Positions 41,625 to 51,046 of a stretch of 64,000 nt of DNA are shown one piece after another. Each line of letters opens with the position of its first letter. Positions within the stretch are counted from its first letter, which is position 1. Source of the DNA: Algoriphagus sp. AK58 (GTDB taxonomy: Bacteria; Bacteroidota; Bacteroidia; Cytophagales; Cyclobacteriaceae); assembly GCF_014324365.1 (NCBI RefSeq), contig NZ_QEIG01000014.1, forward strand, positions 248,001 through 312,000, given 5' to 3'. The notes under the pieces were generated by a model. It had not been told where the DNA came from. It was given only the letters and a program-made list of their open reading frames with translations, and searched no databases. The position numbers and the translations under genes were made by a program.

Positions 41625-44102
41625 ATGATTCGATCTTTTCTTCTGGGAGTTTTTCTCCTTTTTTCCATATCCTCTTACAGTCAATTCATCATAAAAGGAA
41701 GGGTGACCGATGCTGAAACGGGCGATCCCATTCCTTTTGCGAATGTGATTCTAAAGGGTACAAGCACTGGAATTACCACTGATTTTGAGGGGAATTATCA
41801 AATCAAAGCCCAAGTACTTTCTGATAGTCTGAGAGTCAGTTATTTGGGATATATCACCCAGTCCAAGGCCCTGGCCAATCAAGTGGAGCAAACGCTCAAT
41901 TTTCAACTTTGGCCTGCAGCATTTGAATTGGGAACTTTTGTCTTTGAGGCAGGGGAAAACCCTGCTTTCGAAATTATCCGAAGAGCATCAGCCAGAAGAA
42001 AAGAATTTGACAAAAGAAGCTTAGATTCCTACGAAACAAAAAACTACACCAAAATCGAAATAGATGTAGACAACCTTTCGGAAGAATTTCGGCAAAGGAA
42101 GTCCGTAAGAGTAGTCACTTCGGTATTGGATAGTATTAAGCAATTGACCAATGACGAGGGAGAAAAAATCCTTCCTGTATTTTTCTCGGAGACGGTATCA
42201 AAATTTTATTATAGAAATAACCCCGAACTCCGAAAAGAGATTATTGAAAAAACAAAAGTCACAGGAGTAGGAATCACCGACGGATCTACCACCTCACAAA
42301 TCACCGGATCCGTTTTTCAGGAGTATAATTTTTATAAAAACTGGCTCAGGATCCTGGAAAAAGACTTCATTTCACCCATTGCTGATGGGTGGAAAACCTA
42401 TTATGATTATGATTTGATGGATTCGGTTCTGGTAGGTCAGGACAGTTGTTATAAGCTTCAGGTATATCCCAGAAGGGAGCAGGATTTGGCTTTTACCGGG
42501 ACCATTTGGATCAAAAAAGACGACTACTCGCTCAAACAAGTGGATTTAACGATTCCAAAGGCTGCCAATCTGAACTTTGTGGAACGGATTAAAATTCAGC
42601 AGGAATTGGTTCCTACCGAAGCGGGGCCACTTTTACCTTCCAAAACCCGGGTTCTTTTGAAGATCGGTCAAATTCTGGATAATACCGCCGGTCTATTGGC
42701 CAAATTTTACACTTCCACAGACAGTGTGATCATCAATCAACCCAAGAGCACGGCTTTTTTCAATCAAGCCATTGAGCTACAGCCTGATTTTAACCGGTTT
42801 GAAGAGGATTTTTGGAAAAGCATCAGACCGGAACCATTGTCTGAAGAAGAACTGACCATTTTGCAGATGGTAGATACCTTAAGGACCATTCCTCTGGTAA
42901 GGTTCTATTCCGAAGGACTTAAATTTTTTGCTACCGGATACCTTAATGTTGGAAAAGTGGACTTGGGGCCTTGGACTGAATTCGGGAATTATAATAATGT
43001 CGAGGGGTTGCGGTTGGGCTTTGGTTTAAGGAGCAGTTACAAATTTTCTAATAAATGGCTGTTGGAAGGCTATGCTGCCTATGGTTTTGCCGACGAACGC
43101 TGGAAGTATAAAGCATCTGCAACCAGAATTCTGGATCGGAAGAGATGGACTACTTTGCAGTTACGCACCAGTCAGGAATTGGACCAGGTAGGGCTTGAAA
43201 TCGAAAGTCTTCAGGGCAATAGTGTCTTCTTGGCCGCTAGCCGATTTGGCACCCTCCGTCAGCCTTATGTGTCAAATTATAATAGGCTCAATTTTCAGAG
43301 AGAGTTTTTCAAGGGTTTTTTATTTTCCACCGGGCTCAATGTGGGAAAGTTTGATCCTCTCTTCAATTTTTACTATTTCGAAAAAGACACAGGAGAACTT
43401 AAAGATAGTTTTGACGCTACGGAAATCAGGGCTGGAATCCGCTACGGTAGAGACGAAATTATTATTATCAATGACAACACCCGTGCTTCATTTGGTCCTT
43501 TAAGGTGGCCCATTGTAGAAGTAAATTTTGCACAGGGAGCGCAGATTTTGGGAGGGGAGGTATCCTACACCAAACTGAATTTTTACCTATATCAGCGGCT
43601 TACCATGGGCATTTTTGGGGTAGGAAGGTATGAGTTTGATGCAGGAAAAATCTGGGGAGAAGTACCTTATCCTTTGCTCAAAAACCACCTTGGAAATGAA
43701 ACCTCCTTCTACACCACTGCAGCTTTTAACACGATGAATTTCAATGAATTTGCGTCAGATGGATTTGTGAGTTTAAGGTACAGGCAGTCTTTTGAGGGAT
43801 TTTTGGTCAATTCTGTCCCTTTGATTAAAAGACTTAAATGGAGAATGGTAGGCAATGCCAATATTCTGTTTGGATCAGTTCGGCAGGAAAATATTGACAA
43901 TATACCTACTGTTGATCCGGAAGGAAATCCCCTTGTCACTTTTGGACGCTTGGATCCTACCAAACCCTACCTGGAACTGGGCTATGGAGTAGAAAATATC
44001 TTCAAGTTTTTCCGGGTGGATTTCTTCCATCGGATGACCTATTTGGACAATCCTGGGGCGAAGCCGTTTCATGTTAAAGTGAGTGCGCAGATTATTTTGT
44101 AA
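41625..44102 (+). CDS. DUF5686 outer-membrane protein with carboxypeptidase-regulatory-like domain
   Basis: An 825-residue protein. A signal peptide (MIRSFLLGVFLLFSISSYS) is followed by a CarboxypepD_reg-like domain (KGRVTDAETGDPIPFANVILKGTSTGITTDFEGNY) as in SusC-type receptors, then the DUF5686 region ending in a beta-barrel-like C-terminus with alternating residues. It probably sits in the outer membrane. Function unknown; a family typical of Bacteroidota. Confidence 0.88.
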   Translation: MIRSFLLGVFLLFSISSYSQFIIKGRVTDAETGDPIPFANVILKGTSTGITTDFEGNYQIKAQVLSDSLRVSYLGYITQSKALANQVEQTLNFQLWPAAFELGTFVFEAGENPAFEIIRRASARRKEFDKRSLDSYETKNYTKIEIDVDNLSEEFRQRKSVRVVTSVLDSIKQLTNDEGEKILPVFFSETVSKFYYRNNPELRKEIIEKTKVTGVGITDGSTTSQITGSVFQEYNFYKNWLRILEKDFISPIADGWKTYYDYDLMDSVLVGQDSCYKLQVYPRREQDLAFTGTIWIKKDDYSLKQVDLTIPKAANLNFVERIKIQQELVPTEAGPLLPSKTRVLLKIGQILDNTAGLLAKFYTSTDSVIINQPKSTAFFNQAIELQPDFNRFEEDFWKSIRPEPLSEEELTILQMVDTLRTIPLVRFYSEGLKFFATGYLNVGKVDLGPWTEFGNYNNVEGLRLGFGLRSSYKFSNKWLLEGYAAYGFADERWKYKASATRILDRKRWTTLQLRTSQELDQVGLEIESLQGNSVFLAASRFGTLRQPYVSNYNRLNFQREFFKGFLFSTGLNVGKFDPLFNFYYFEKDTGELKDSFDATEIRAGIRYGRDEIIIINDNTRASFGPLRWPIVEVNFAQGAQILGGEVSYTKLNFYLYQRLTMGIFGVGRYEFDAGKIWGEVPYPLLKNHLGNETSFYTTAAFNTMNFNEFASDGFVSLRYRQSFEGFLVNSVPLIKRLKWRMVGNANILFGSVRQENIDNIPTVDPEGNPLVTFGRLDPTKPYLELGYGVENIFKFFRVDFFHRMTYLDNPGAKPFHVKVSAQIIL

Positions 44103-44220
44103 AAAGCATACGTATTTTTTTTGAAAAAGATTTAGTTTTAAAAATGATGAATGATCTCAATCCTTTCATGTTCATGAGAGTATTGTCATTTAGAATGTTT
44201 CATTTTTAAAAATTTCAGCG

Positions 44221-44784
44221 ATGAAAAAATCATTACAAAAGTTTGGTATTTGCCTATTTATCTTGGTTTTTTCCAGTCATTTCTCTGTTTTTGCTCAATC
44301 CGAACCCGAATCATTCACAGCAAAACATGCGGTTTATCTTGAAGTTGGAGGGAGTTCCGGAAGATACGCGATAAATTACAGCAAGATTTTCCATCAAAAT
44401 GGGAAGCTAAAATTGAATGCCAGTGCAGGTTTTTCTATGTGGAGAAACGAATTAAAAGATTTCAAAACCATTTGGCTTCCTGTTGTTCCATTAGAGGTCT
44501 CTGCCCTATATGGGAAGTCAAAGCATCATCTGGAAATGGGCTTTGGATTTACTTCACTCTTAGATAGAGGTTTAGAATTTAAGTCAGAATCACTAGAATT
44601 AAAAGACAGAGTTGCTATTGATGCCTTCATTCCTCTTAGAGTCGGATATCGATACCAAAAACCCGATGGCGGATTCTTTTTTAGAATTGGTTACACGCCA
44701 ATTATTAACTTTCCGCCTAGAACAGGCGGAAACTGGTCTTTTTATCCTTATCATGTAGGTATAAGTTTTGGAAAGAGTTTTTGA
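44221..44784 (+). CDS. Small exported barrel-like protein of unknown function
   Basis: A 187-residue protein with a signal peptide (FGICLFILVFSSHFSVFAQ). The mature part shows alternating aromatic strands (VYLEVGGSSGRYAINYSKIF, FFFRIGYTPIINFPP, VGISFGKSF) and ends in Phe, which suggests a small outer-membrane beta-barrel. No family name fits with certainty. It stands alone between the DUF5686 gene and thrS. Confidence 0.65.
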   Translation: MKKSLQKFGICLFILVFSSHFSVFAQSEPESFTAKHAVYLEVGGSSGRYAINYSKIFHQNGKLKLNASAGFSMWRNELKDFKTIWLPVVPLEVSALYGKSKHHLEMGFGFTSLLDRGLEFKSESLELKDRVAIDAFIPLRVGYRYQKPDGGFFFRIGYTPIINFPPRTGGNWSFYPYHVGISFGKSF

Positions 44785-44959
44785 ATCACTCAAGAAATCA
44801 GTTTTCCATTAAGATACTCATGTCCTTTTCAGCTATAGGAGAAGAAATCAAATATCATTTCTACATTCCTTTCCCCTAAATTTTTCCTTTGAAGGATGGT
44901 TATGCATATTTGCAGCTTAAACCACCTGCCTGTTTGTATGGGCAGAAAACGAAAATTAC

Positions 44960-46909
44960 ATGTCACAACTTATCAAAATCACCCTTCCCGATGGCTCGGT
45001 GAGGGAGTATGAAAAAGGAACTACCGGGCTACAGATTGCTGCCAGTATCAGCGAGGGTTTGGCCCGGAATGTTCTAGCCGCAAAAGTCAACGGTCAGGTT
45101 TGGGATGCTACCCGAGCCATTGAACAAGATTCAACGCTTCAGTTGCTCACCTGGAATGACCTGGAAGGGAAAAACACGTTCTGGCATTCTTCCGCCCACT
45201 TGATGGCCGAAGCCTTGGAAGCCCTTTATCCAGGCATCAAATTCGGAATCGGACCTCCGATCGAGACTGGTTTCTATTACGATGTGGACTTTGGTGACCA
45301 CAAGCTGGAAGGAGAGGAGCTAGAGAAGATCGAGGCCAAAATGATCGAACTGGCCAAGCAAAAAAGTGAATTCATCCGCAAGGACGTTTCCAAACAGGAT
45401 GCCATCGCCTATTTCCAAGAAAAGGGCGACGAATACAAATTAGACCTTCTGGAAGGATTGGAAGATGGTACCATCACATTCTACGAGCAAGGCAATTTCA
45501 CTGACCTTTGTCGTGGACCACATATCCCAAATACAGGTTTTGTCAAGGCCGTGAAGCTGACCAATATAGCAGGGGCTTACTGGAGAGGAGACGAGAAGCG
45601 CAAAATGCTGACCCGTATTTACGGAGTTACTTTTCCAAAGGCTCAAGAATTGAAAGATTACTTGACCCTGTTGGAAGAAGCCAAAAAGCGAGATCACCGA
45701 AAGATTGGTCGGGAATTGGAGCTTTTCACCTTCTCGGAAAAAGTGGGCATGGGACTTCCGCTTTGGCTTCCCAAGGGTACCTTGCTGAGAGAGCGATTGG
45801 TAGCATTTATGAAAAGAGCACAGGATAAGTCTGGCTATCAGCAAGTGACTACGCCTCATATCGGGCATAAAGTGCTCTATGAGACTTCCGGTCACTATGA
45901 GAAGTACGGCAAGGATTCCTTCCAGCCGATCATGACTCCAAATGAAGGGGAGGCTTTCCTATTGAAGCCGATGAACTGTCCTCATCACTGCGAAATCTAC
46001 AAGCACAAGCCAAGATCATACAAAGACCTTCCAATTCGCTATGCTGAGTTCGGTACGGTTTATCGCTACGAGCAGAGCGGGGAATTGCACGGATTGACCC
46101 GGGTTCGAGGCTTTACTCAGGATGATGCACATATCTTCTGCCGTCCCGATCAGGTGAAGGAAGAGTTTATCAAAGTAATTGACTTGGTCCTTTATGTATT
46201 CAAGGCCCTAGGATTTCAGGATTATACCGCTCAGATTTCACTTCGGGATCCAGAAAACAAGCAAAAATACATTGGTACTGACGAGGCTTGGGAAAAGGCA
46301 GAATCTGCCATCATCGAAGCTGCTGCGGAGAAGGGCTTAGAGACAGTCACCGAATTGGGAGAAGCAGCATTTTATGGTCCAAAGTTGGACTTCATGGTAA
46401 AGGATGCTTTGGGTAGAAAGTGGCAGTTGGGTACCATCCAAGTGGATTACCAGCTTCCTGATCGATTCCAACTAGAATATATTGGATCAGACAACCAAAA
46501 GCACCGCCCAGTGATGATTCATCGAGCTCCATTTGGATCTTTGGAACGCTTTGTAGCGGTATTGATCGAACACTGTGCAGGTGAATTCCCTCTGTGGTTG
46601 GCTCCAGAGCAGATCAATATTCTTCCTATTTCTGAAAAGTACATTGGGTATGCCGAAGAACTGAAAGGGATTCTTGAAGATGCCGGAATCACAGGAAACA
46701 TCGACAACCGTGATGAGAAAATCGGCCGAAAAATCCGTGACTCAGAAGTCAAAAAAGTACCTTTTATGCTAATTGTAGGTGAAAAGGAACAGGAAGAGAG
46801 AAAAGTTTCTGTCAGAAAGCATGGGCAGGGAGACCTAGGAAGCTTCTCACCCGAGGAGTTTATTCAGTATTTTCAAGGGATAATTTCAGAATCATTAAGC
46901 AAGGAGTAA
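44960..46909 (+). CDS. thrS: Threonyl-tRNA synthetase
   Basis: A 649-residue class II synthetase with all domains: TGS (~1-65), the editing domain with [11 protein letters not shown] (~77-87), the catalytic core with motif 2 ([21 protein letters not shown]) and motif 3 ([13 protein letters not shown]), and the anticodon-binding domain. It charges tRNA-Thr. It is upstream of infC-rpmI-rplT as in many bacteria. A small hairpin (CTGCC/GGCAG) lies just upstream, but no T-box is visible. Confidence 0.97.
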   Translation: MSQLIKITLPDGSVREYEKGTTGLQIAASISEGLARNVLAAKVNGQVWDATRAIEQDSTLQLLTWNDLEGKNTFWHSSAHLMAEALEALYPGIKFGIGPPIETGFYYDVDFGDHKLEGEELEKIEAKMIELAKQKSEFIRKDVSKQDAIAYFQEKGDEYKLDLLEGLEDGTITFYEQGNFTDLCRGPHIPNTGFVKAVKLTNIAGAYWRGDEKRKMLTRIYGVTFPKAQELKDYLTLLEEAKKRDHRKIGRELELFTFSEKVGMGLPLWLPKGTLLRERLVAFMKRAQDKSGYQQVTTPHIGHKVLYETSGHYEKYGKDSFQPIMTPNEGEAFLLKPMNCPHHCEIYKHKPRSYKDLPIRYAEFGTVYRYEQSGELHGLTRVRGFTQDDAHIFCRPDQVKEEFIKVIDLVLYVFKALGFQDYTAQISLRDPENKQKYIGTDEAWEKAESAIIEAAAEKGLETVTELGEAAFYGPKLDFMVKDALGRKWQLGTIQVDYQLPDRFQLEYIGSDNQKHRPVMIHRAPFGSLERFVAVLIEHCAGEFPLWLAPEQINILPISEKYIGYAEELKGILEDAGITGNIDNRDEKIGRKIRDSEVKKVPFMLIVGEKEQEERKVSVRKHGQGDLGSFSPEEFIQYFQGIISESLSKE

Positions 46910-46957
46910 AAGTGGAAAATTTTGTTCCGTTTTTTGAATTGGAAATAATTCCGATAT

Positions 46958-47548
46958 TTGCAGGCAATTTCAATTAAAACAACCGTAGCTAACTTGAACC
47001 AAAGACCACAGCAGCCAAGAGGAAGACAAGAAGAACCCTACAGAATCAATCATAAGATTAGAGTACGTGAAGTAAGGGTAGTAGGTGATTTCGTAGAAGG
47101 GGGCAATGCCGTTCTTCCTATCGAAAAGGCCATTAAACTAGCTCAGGAAAATGAGTTGGACCTTGTCGAAATTTCTCCCAATGCAGAACCTCCTGTATGT
47201 AAAATCATTGACTATGCGAAGTTTAAGTACGAGCAGAAAAAGAAGCAAAAGGAGATTAAGGCCAATGCAGCCAAAGTTGTCTTAAAAGAAATTCGTTTCG
47301 GACCTAACACGGATGACCACGATTTCAATTTTAAGTTGAAACATGCCGTCAATTTCCTTAAAGAAGGGGCTAAAGTAAAAGCCTATGTTCACTTTGTCGG
47401 AAGGACTATTGTCTTCAAAGAAAGAGGTGAGATGTTGCTTTTGAAGTTTGCCCAAGCCTTGGAAGATGTGGGTGTGGTGGAGCAAATGCCGAAGTTGGAA
47501 GGAAAGCGAATGAATATTTTCATCGCGCCGAAACCTCACAAGAAATAA
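46958..47548 (+). CDS. infC: Translation initiation factor IF-3 (non-AUG start)
   Basis: A protein of about 183-196 residues depending on the start. The IF-3 N-domain begins [16 protein letters not shown] and the C-domain carries [18 protein letters not shown]. There is no in-frame ATG before or within the N-terminal domain. The real start must be a TTG (46958 or 46994) or ATT (46967 or 46973). A non-AUG start fits the known autoregulation of infC, in which IF-3 rejects its own rare start codon. It lies between thrS and rpmI. Confidence 0.95.
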   Translation: MQAISIKTTVANLNQRPQQPRGRQEEPYRINHKIRVREVRVVGDFVEGGNAVLPIEKAIKLAQENELDLVEISPNAEPPVCKIIDYAKFKYEQKKKQKEIKANAAKVVLKEIRFGPNTDDHDFNFKLKHAVNFLKEGAKVKAYVHFVGRTIVFKERGEMLLLKFAQALEDVGVVEQMPKLEGKRMNIFIAPKPHKK

Positions 47549-47572
47549 TTTCAACCAACTAAATACAGCAAA

Positions 47573-47767
47573 ATGCCAAAAGTAAAAACCAAATCCAGTG
47601 CAAAGAAGCGGTTTACCTTAACAGGTACCGGTAAAATCAAAAGGAAACACGCTTTCAAAAGCCACATCCTGACGAAAAAATCTACCAAGCGTAAGCACAA
47701 CTTGACCAAAGCTGGTCTGGTACACACTTCCGACGAAGGTAGAGTAAGAGACATGTTGAAAATCTGA
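47573..47767 (+). CDS. rpmI: Ribosomal protein L35
   Basis: A 64-residue basic protein with the L35 pattern [21 protein letters not shown] large-subunit component. 24 bp after infC, part of the infC-rpmI-rplT operon. Confidence 0.96.
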   Translation: MPKVKTKSSAKKRFTLTGTGKIKRKHAFKSHILTKKSTKRKHNLTKAGLVHTSDEGRVRDMLKI

Positions 47768-47871
47768 TTTTCAGCCTGACTCTTTTAAAATTAAGGTTTA
47801 TTTATTCACCAGATGCTTTGGTAATCAAGATCCCTAAATAAGGGACACCAAGTGTCAAAAAACAAAAAACT

Positions 47872-48216
47872 ATGCCTAGATCAGTAAACGCGGTAGCGTC
47901 AAGAGCAAGAAGAAAAAAAGTGCTTAAGGCCACAAGAGGTTACTTCGGAAGAGGTAAAAACGTGTGGACGGTAGCAAAAAACAAGTATGAGAAAGGTCTT
48001 CAGTACGCTTACAGAGACCGTAAAGCTAAGAAAAGAGAATTCAGAGCTTTGTGGATTCAGCGTATCAATGCCGGTGCGAGAGAGCACGGGATTTCCTATT
48101 CTCAATTGATGGGTCTGTTGAAAAAAGCTGAAATCGAACTGAACAGAAAGGTTTTGGCTGATCTCGCAATGAACCATCCAGAGGCATTCAAAGCTGTAGT
48201 TGAAAGAGTAAAATAA
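47872..48216 (+). CDS. rplT: Ribosomal protein L20
   Basis: A 114-residue protein with the L20 pattern [26 protein letters not shown] and [20 protein letters not shown]. It binds 23S rRNA early in assembly and in some bacteria represses this operon; the 104-bp gap upstream could hold a control structure, but none is evident. Ends in a terminator. Confidence 0.97.
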   Translation: MPRSVNAVASRARRKKVLKATRGYFGRGKNVWTVAKNKYEKGLQYAYRDRKAKKREFRALWIQRINAGAREHGISYSQLMGLLKKAEIELNRKVLADLAMNHPEAFKAVVERVK

Positions 48217-48240
48217 GGTCGGCACTACCTTGTTTTATGG

Positions 48241-48270
48241 AAGCCTTCCCATTTGGGAAGGCTTTTTTTA
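48241..48270 (+). terminator. Terminator after rplT
   Basis: AAGCCTTCCC, ATTT loop, GGGAAGGCTT, then T-run. Closes the translation cluster; the convergent transporter gene begins its 3' end here. Confidence 0.88.
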
Positions 48271-49596
48271 TGTCATTGCCTGAATGATTCCGTAAACCGA
48301 AACACCCAGAATGGAGGCCACGCTTAGCCAGAAAAACAGCTTGGACAAAAGGCTGTTACCAAATCCCAAGGCGGTATTTTTTCTCCTGAAATTGATACCA
48401 ATGTATACTGTTATCAAAAGTAGGATGGACCCAATCAAACCTCCGATGAGAACCAAAGCTCCAGGCTGTTGAACCACCCAAAAAACCACCATCCATGCCA
48501 AAGGAAACCCAAAAGCCAAAAGCTGAACGAAAAGTTTCAAATGCTTCTCTTTGATCCACCTGAGATGGATTAAAATATCCGGAAAAAGCCTAGTCCAGTA
48601 GGCCAATGTGGCAAAAACACTGGAATATAAAGCAAAGAATCCTCCAACCAGATAGATGAACTTGGCTCCATCTCCCAAGGACTCTGTATAAATACCCGAT
48701 AAAGCAACAAATAAATCAGTCCCTTCCGGGAGGCTTTCTTTTCCATGTAAAATTGAAGCCCCCAGCAGATAAAATGCGGCAGTAACCAAAGTATATATCA
48801 CCATAGCCACTAAGGCATCCAACTTCATGATAGAAATCCAACCCTGGGCTCTGATTATCCATTCTGCGCTGCCATCATTGGGGCCGGCATACCTGGCATA
48901 TCCTTTTTCTTTGCACCAATAAGTATATGCGATGATTTCATCACTTGCCACACCAGTGATTCCAAAAGCACCTATAGCAACAAAAAGTAACTCTTGAGGA
49001 AGGTGAAATTTCAAACCAGAGGATACTTCATCCCAAGTAATAGCGTAGGGAGTGAAAAATACAGCGATGAAGGAAATCAGGGTAAAAATTGTAAATCCAA
49101 AAACCATGATAGATGCGGTTCGCTCGATTAAAGGGTAATAGTTTTTGGCAAAAAAGAGAGGTAAAACTGAACCTAAAATCACTAAAGATAGCCCTATGGG
49201 TAAGAAAGGGAAAATCAAGGAAAGCGCTAAGGCCGCGCCTCCAATCATCCCCCCAAGTTGAAGAATCTTAAATAGGGTCAGTATACCAATTGCCCAAATT
49301 GACCAGTGCCCAGATGGAGAATTTGACAATGTATTTAAGTCCCCCATAAGACTACGTTCTGAGAGGATGGCATTTTTTCCAAATTCTACCTGAATGGCTA
49401 CTTTGATCAAGCAGCTAACCAAAATTACCCACAACGTGATGAATCCGCCTTTAGCTCCTAGAAGGGTAGTAGCAATTAACTCTCCCGAACCAACAATCGA
49501 TGCGGATAGGATGAGGCCTGGGCCCAAAAATCTCAAGCGCGCTCGAAAATTTTCAGGAGGGTAGAGATAAGTTTCGGGTTCGGTTGGTAATGTCAT
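48268..49596 (-). CDS. Nramp-related transporter lacking the usual metal-binding motifs
   Basis: A 442-residue membrane protein with about 11 segments and the Nramp opening LGPGLILSASIVGSGELIATTLLGAKGG. The canonical TM1 motif D-P-G-N is replaced by V-G-S-G-E, and the TM6 M-P-H region reads IGAFGITGVASDEI instead. These ligands bind manganese or iron in standard Nramp proteins, so this branch probably transports something else, or binds it differently. Nearby is no metal regulator. Confident as a family member, not about the substrate. Confidence 0.75.
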   Translation of the reverse strand: MTLPTEPETYLYPPENFRARLRFLGPGLILSASIVGSGELIATTLLGAKGGFITLWVILVSCLIKVAIQVEFGKNAILSERSLMGDLNTLSNSPSGHWSIWAIGILTLFKILQLGGMIGGAALALSLIFPFLPIGLSLVILGSVLPLFFAKNYYPLIERTASIMVFGFTIFTLISFIAVFFTPYAITWDEVSSGLKFHLPQELLFVAIGAFGITGVASDEIIAYTYWCKEKGYARYAGPNDGSAEWIIRAQGWISIMKLDALVAMVIYTLVTAAFYLLGASILHGKESLPEGTDLFVALSGIYTESLGDGAKFIYLVGGFFALYSSVFATLAYWTRLFPDILIHLRWIKEKHLKLFVQLLAFGFPLAWMVVFWVVQQPGALVLIGGLIGSILLLITVYIGINFRRKNTALGFGNSLLSKLFFWLSVASILGVSVYGIIQAMT

Positions 49597-49689
49597 TTAG
49601 AAAAATAGCAAGAAGAGTCACTTTTAAAAAACTGAAATAGGATCAAAAACAAAAAGGCTTCCATTTCTGGAAGCTCCCGAAAGCATTCG

Positions 49690-49776
49690 GGACGAGGACG
49701 GGAGTTGAACCCGTGTCCGCCGCGCCTGTGCGCCGTGGCGTAGCGGATATGAATCCTGCGGACTAACCAACTGAAT
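49690..49776 (-). pseudogene. Degenerate tRNA-Met copy 1
   Basis: It retains the T-arm (plus strand GGGAGTTGAACCCG), the anticodon-arm piece ATATGAATCCTGC (CAT anticodon) and D-arm piece AACCAACTGA. The variable region is replaced by a longer GC-rich insert between GTCCGC and GCGGAC, and the 5' acceptor strand is missing, so no cloverleaf is possible. Confidence 0.7.
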
Positions 49777-50034
49777 TAAATTTTGGAAGAATGATCCTTC
49801 TTACACAATCCCGTCCTTTTCCTGTTTTTAATTCTTTCTCCCGTAGCATGGCTTCCATTTTTGACTCATAAAATTCAACATGAGCAACTATCCAAGGCCT
49901 GTACCTAATCTAAATCCTTTGGTAGATTTGAAGTTATGGAAATGGAATCTAGTGATCAAATCAGAAGTCATTCCGGTGTAGGTCTTTCCGGAAGAAGCCG
50001 AATAAAGGATATAAACGACAAAAGTATTTTCCAT
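49763..50034 (-). pseudogene. GIY-YIG nuclease-like gene, frameshifted copy
   Basis: It starts like the intact copy (MENTFVVYILYSASSGKTYTG), but a single base is missing near 49910 relative to the intact gene (CTAATCTAAAT against TTAATCGTAAAT). The frame leaves the GIY-YIG sequence and stops at 49888 as GFRLGTGLG. The remaining homologous sequence continues to 49763. Confidence 0.8.
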
Positions 50035-50085
50035 AACGTAAAAAATAAAAAGGCTTCCATTTCTGGAAGCTCCCGAAAGCATTCG

Positions 50086-50172
50086 GGACGAGTACGGGAG
50101 TTGAACCCGTGTCCGCCGCGCCTGTGCGCCGTGGCGTAGCGGATATGAATCCTGCGGACTAAACAACTGAGT
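50086..50172 (-). pseudogene. Degenerate tRNA-Met copy 2
   Basis: Same structure as copy 1, with AAACAACTGA in the D-arm piece. Its D-arm remnant overlaps the 3' end of the intact GIY-YIG gene: the last codons and stop (N-S-V-V-TAG) are read from AACTCAGTTGTTTAG. It cannot fold as a tRNA. Confidence 0.75.
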
Positions 50173-50431
50173 TAAATTTTGGAAGAATGATCCTTCTTAC
50201 CCAATCCCGTCCTTTTCCTGTTTTTAATTCTTTCTCCCGTAGCATGGCTTCCATTTTTGACTCAAAAAATTCAACATGAGCAACTATCCAAGGCCTGTAC
50301 TTAATCGTAAATCCTTTGGTAGATTTGAAGTTATGGAAATGGAATCTAGTGATCAAATCAGAAGTCATTCCAGTGTAGGTCTTTCCGGAAGAAGCCGAAT
50401 AAAGGATATAAACGACAAAAGTATTTTCCAT
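50159..50431 (-). CDS. GIY-YIG nuclease-family protein (intact)
   Basis: A 90-residue single-domain protein: FVVYILYSASSGKTYTGMTSD carries the G-Y/T-x-x-G catalytic-type motif (Y-I-L and Y-T-G), followed by RFHFHNF and FFESKMEAMLREKELK with the Glu typical of the UPF0213 group. Standalone members of this group are common in Bacteroidota with uncertain nuclease activity. It sits directly after the tRNA-Met hairpin, and its 3' end is built from tRNA D-arm sequence, which suggests an association with the tRNA locus. Confidence 0.85.
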   Translation of the reverse strand: MENTFVVYILYSASSGKTYTGMTSDLITRFHFHNFKSTKGFTIKYRPWIVAHVEFFESKMEAMLREKELKTGKGRDWVRRIILPKFNSVV

Positions 50432-50444
50432 AACGTAAAAAATA

Positions 50445-50468
50445 AAAAGGCTTCCATTTCTGGAAGCC
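50445..50468 (-). terminator. Terminator hairpin after tRNA-Met
   Basis: AGGCTTCC and GGAAGCCT around ATTTCT, followed on the minus strand by a T-rich run. It lies 4 nt beyond the tRNA 3' end. The same hairpin starts each of the two tandem units, with one arm less perfect. Confidence 0.75.
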
Positions 50469-50471
50469 TCG

Positions 50472-50545
50472 TAGCGAGGACGGGAGTTGAACCCGTGACC
50501 TCAGGGTTATGAATCCTGCGCTCTAACCAACTGAGCTACCTCGCC
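50472..50545 (-). tRNA. tRNA-Met (CAT)
   Basis: A 74-nt complete cloverleaf: acceptor GGCGAGG/CCTCGCT (G1-U72 wobble), D-arm GCTCAGTTGGTTAGAGC, anticodon loop TTCATAA with an A-C mismatch closing the stem, T-arm ACGGGTTCAACTCCCGT. CCA is not encoded. The anticodon stem lacks the three G-C pairs of initiator tRNA, so this is an elongator Met (or Ile with modified C34). Confidence 0.93.
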
Positions 50546-50561
50546 ATAAATTTCACTATTT

Positions 50562-50838
50562 CAAATTGGACTGAGAGTTGAACCCGTGTCCGCCGAGGCG
50601 GATATGAATCCTGCTCCCGATAACTATCGGGATACCTCGCCATAAATTTCACTACTTCAAATTGGACCGAGAGTTGAACCCGTGTCCGCCGAGGCGGATA
50701 TGAATCCTGCTCCCGATAACTATCGGGATACCTCGCCATAAATTTCACTACTTCAAATTGGACCAAGAATTGAACCCGTGTCCGCCGAGGCGGATATGAA
50801 TCCTGCTCCCGATAACTATCGGGATACCTCGCCAAATA
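50562..50838 (-). repeat. Three 96-bp tandem tRNA-Met-derived units with palindromes
   Basis: Units start at 50562, 50658 and 50754, an exact 96-bp period; the last is shorter. Each keeps the tRNA-Met 5' end (GGCGAGGTA on the minus strand), an anticodon-arm piece and the T-arm. The D-arm is replaced by TCCCGATAACTATCGGGA and the variable loop by TCCGCCGAGGCGGA, both palindromes. The 3' acceptor strand no longer pairs. The region 50546-51046 contains only these units and an AT-rich leader. Confidence 0.85.
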
Positions 50839-51046
50839 TTTAAAGTAATATCTTTAAGTATTGACTTTTGAAATTAATGGTTAACTTAAACCACCATCAG
50901 ATTTCAAAAATAAGTCGTGATTCCTTGTGAATTTTTACGACTTTTGCCCCTCCTGAAAGGGAATGCAAATATGAGGTCTTGTGCCTTCAAATGCAAGTTC
51001 AGTTTTAAGAAAAAGTGTGAAATTTTCATTTCCAAAATGCCTTATC

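Larger units (their letters stand above)
49651..50443 (-). repeat. Two ~396-bp tandem units: hairpin, broken tRNA-Met, GIY-YIG gene
   Basis: Units 49651-50046 and 50047-50443 are nearly identical. On the plus strand each begins with the hairpin AAAAAGGCTTCCATTTCTGG, carries a TCCCGAAAGCATTCGGGA palindrome, then a broken tRNA-Met segment, then a GIY-YIG gene read on the minus strand. A third hairpin starts at 50444 in front of the intact tRNA-Met, so the units look like duplications of the tRNA locus. Confidence 0.85.

Noticed and set aside
44785..44959. T-box riboswitch before thrS
   Set aside because: Only a small CTGCC/GGCAG hairpin is visible; no T-box consensus or specifier structure was found.
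49690..49776. Additional functional tRNA-Met genes in the tandem units (also 50086-50172 and the 96-bp units)
   Set aside because: Acceptor or D-arm strands are missing or replaced, so no cloverleaf forms. Only 50472-50545 is intact.
50536..50835. A 99-residue minus-strand open frame with a repeated ARYPDSYREQDSYPPRRTRVQ peptide
   Set aside because: It is a by-product of the 96-bp tRNA-derived repeats (96 is divisible by 3), not a protein gene.
50562..50838. CRISPR array
   Set aside because: The repeats are contiguous 96-bp units without variable spacers, and no cas genes are near.
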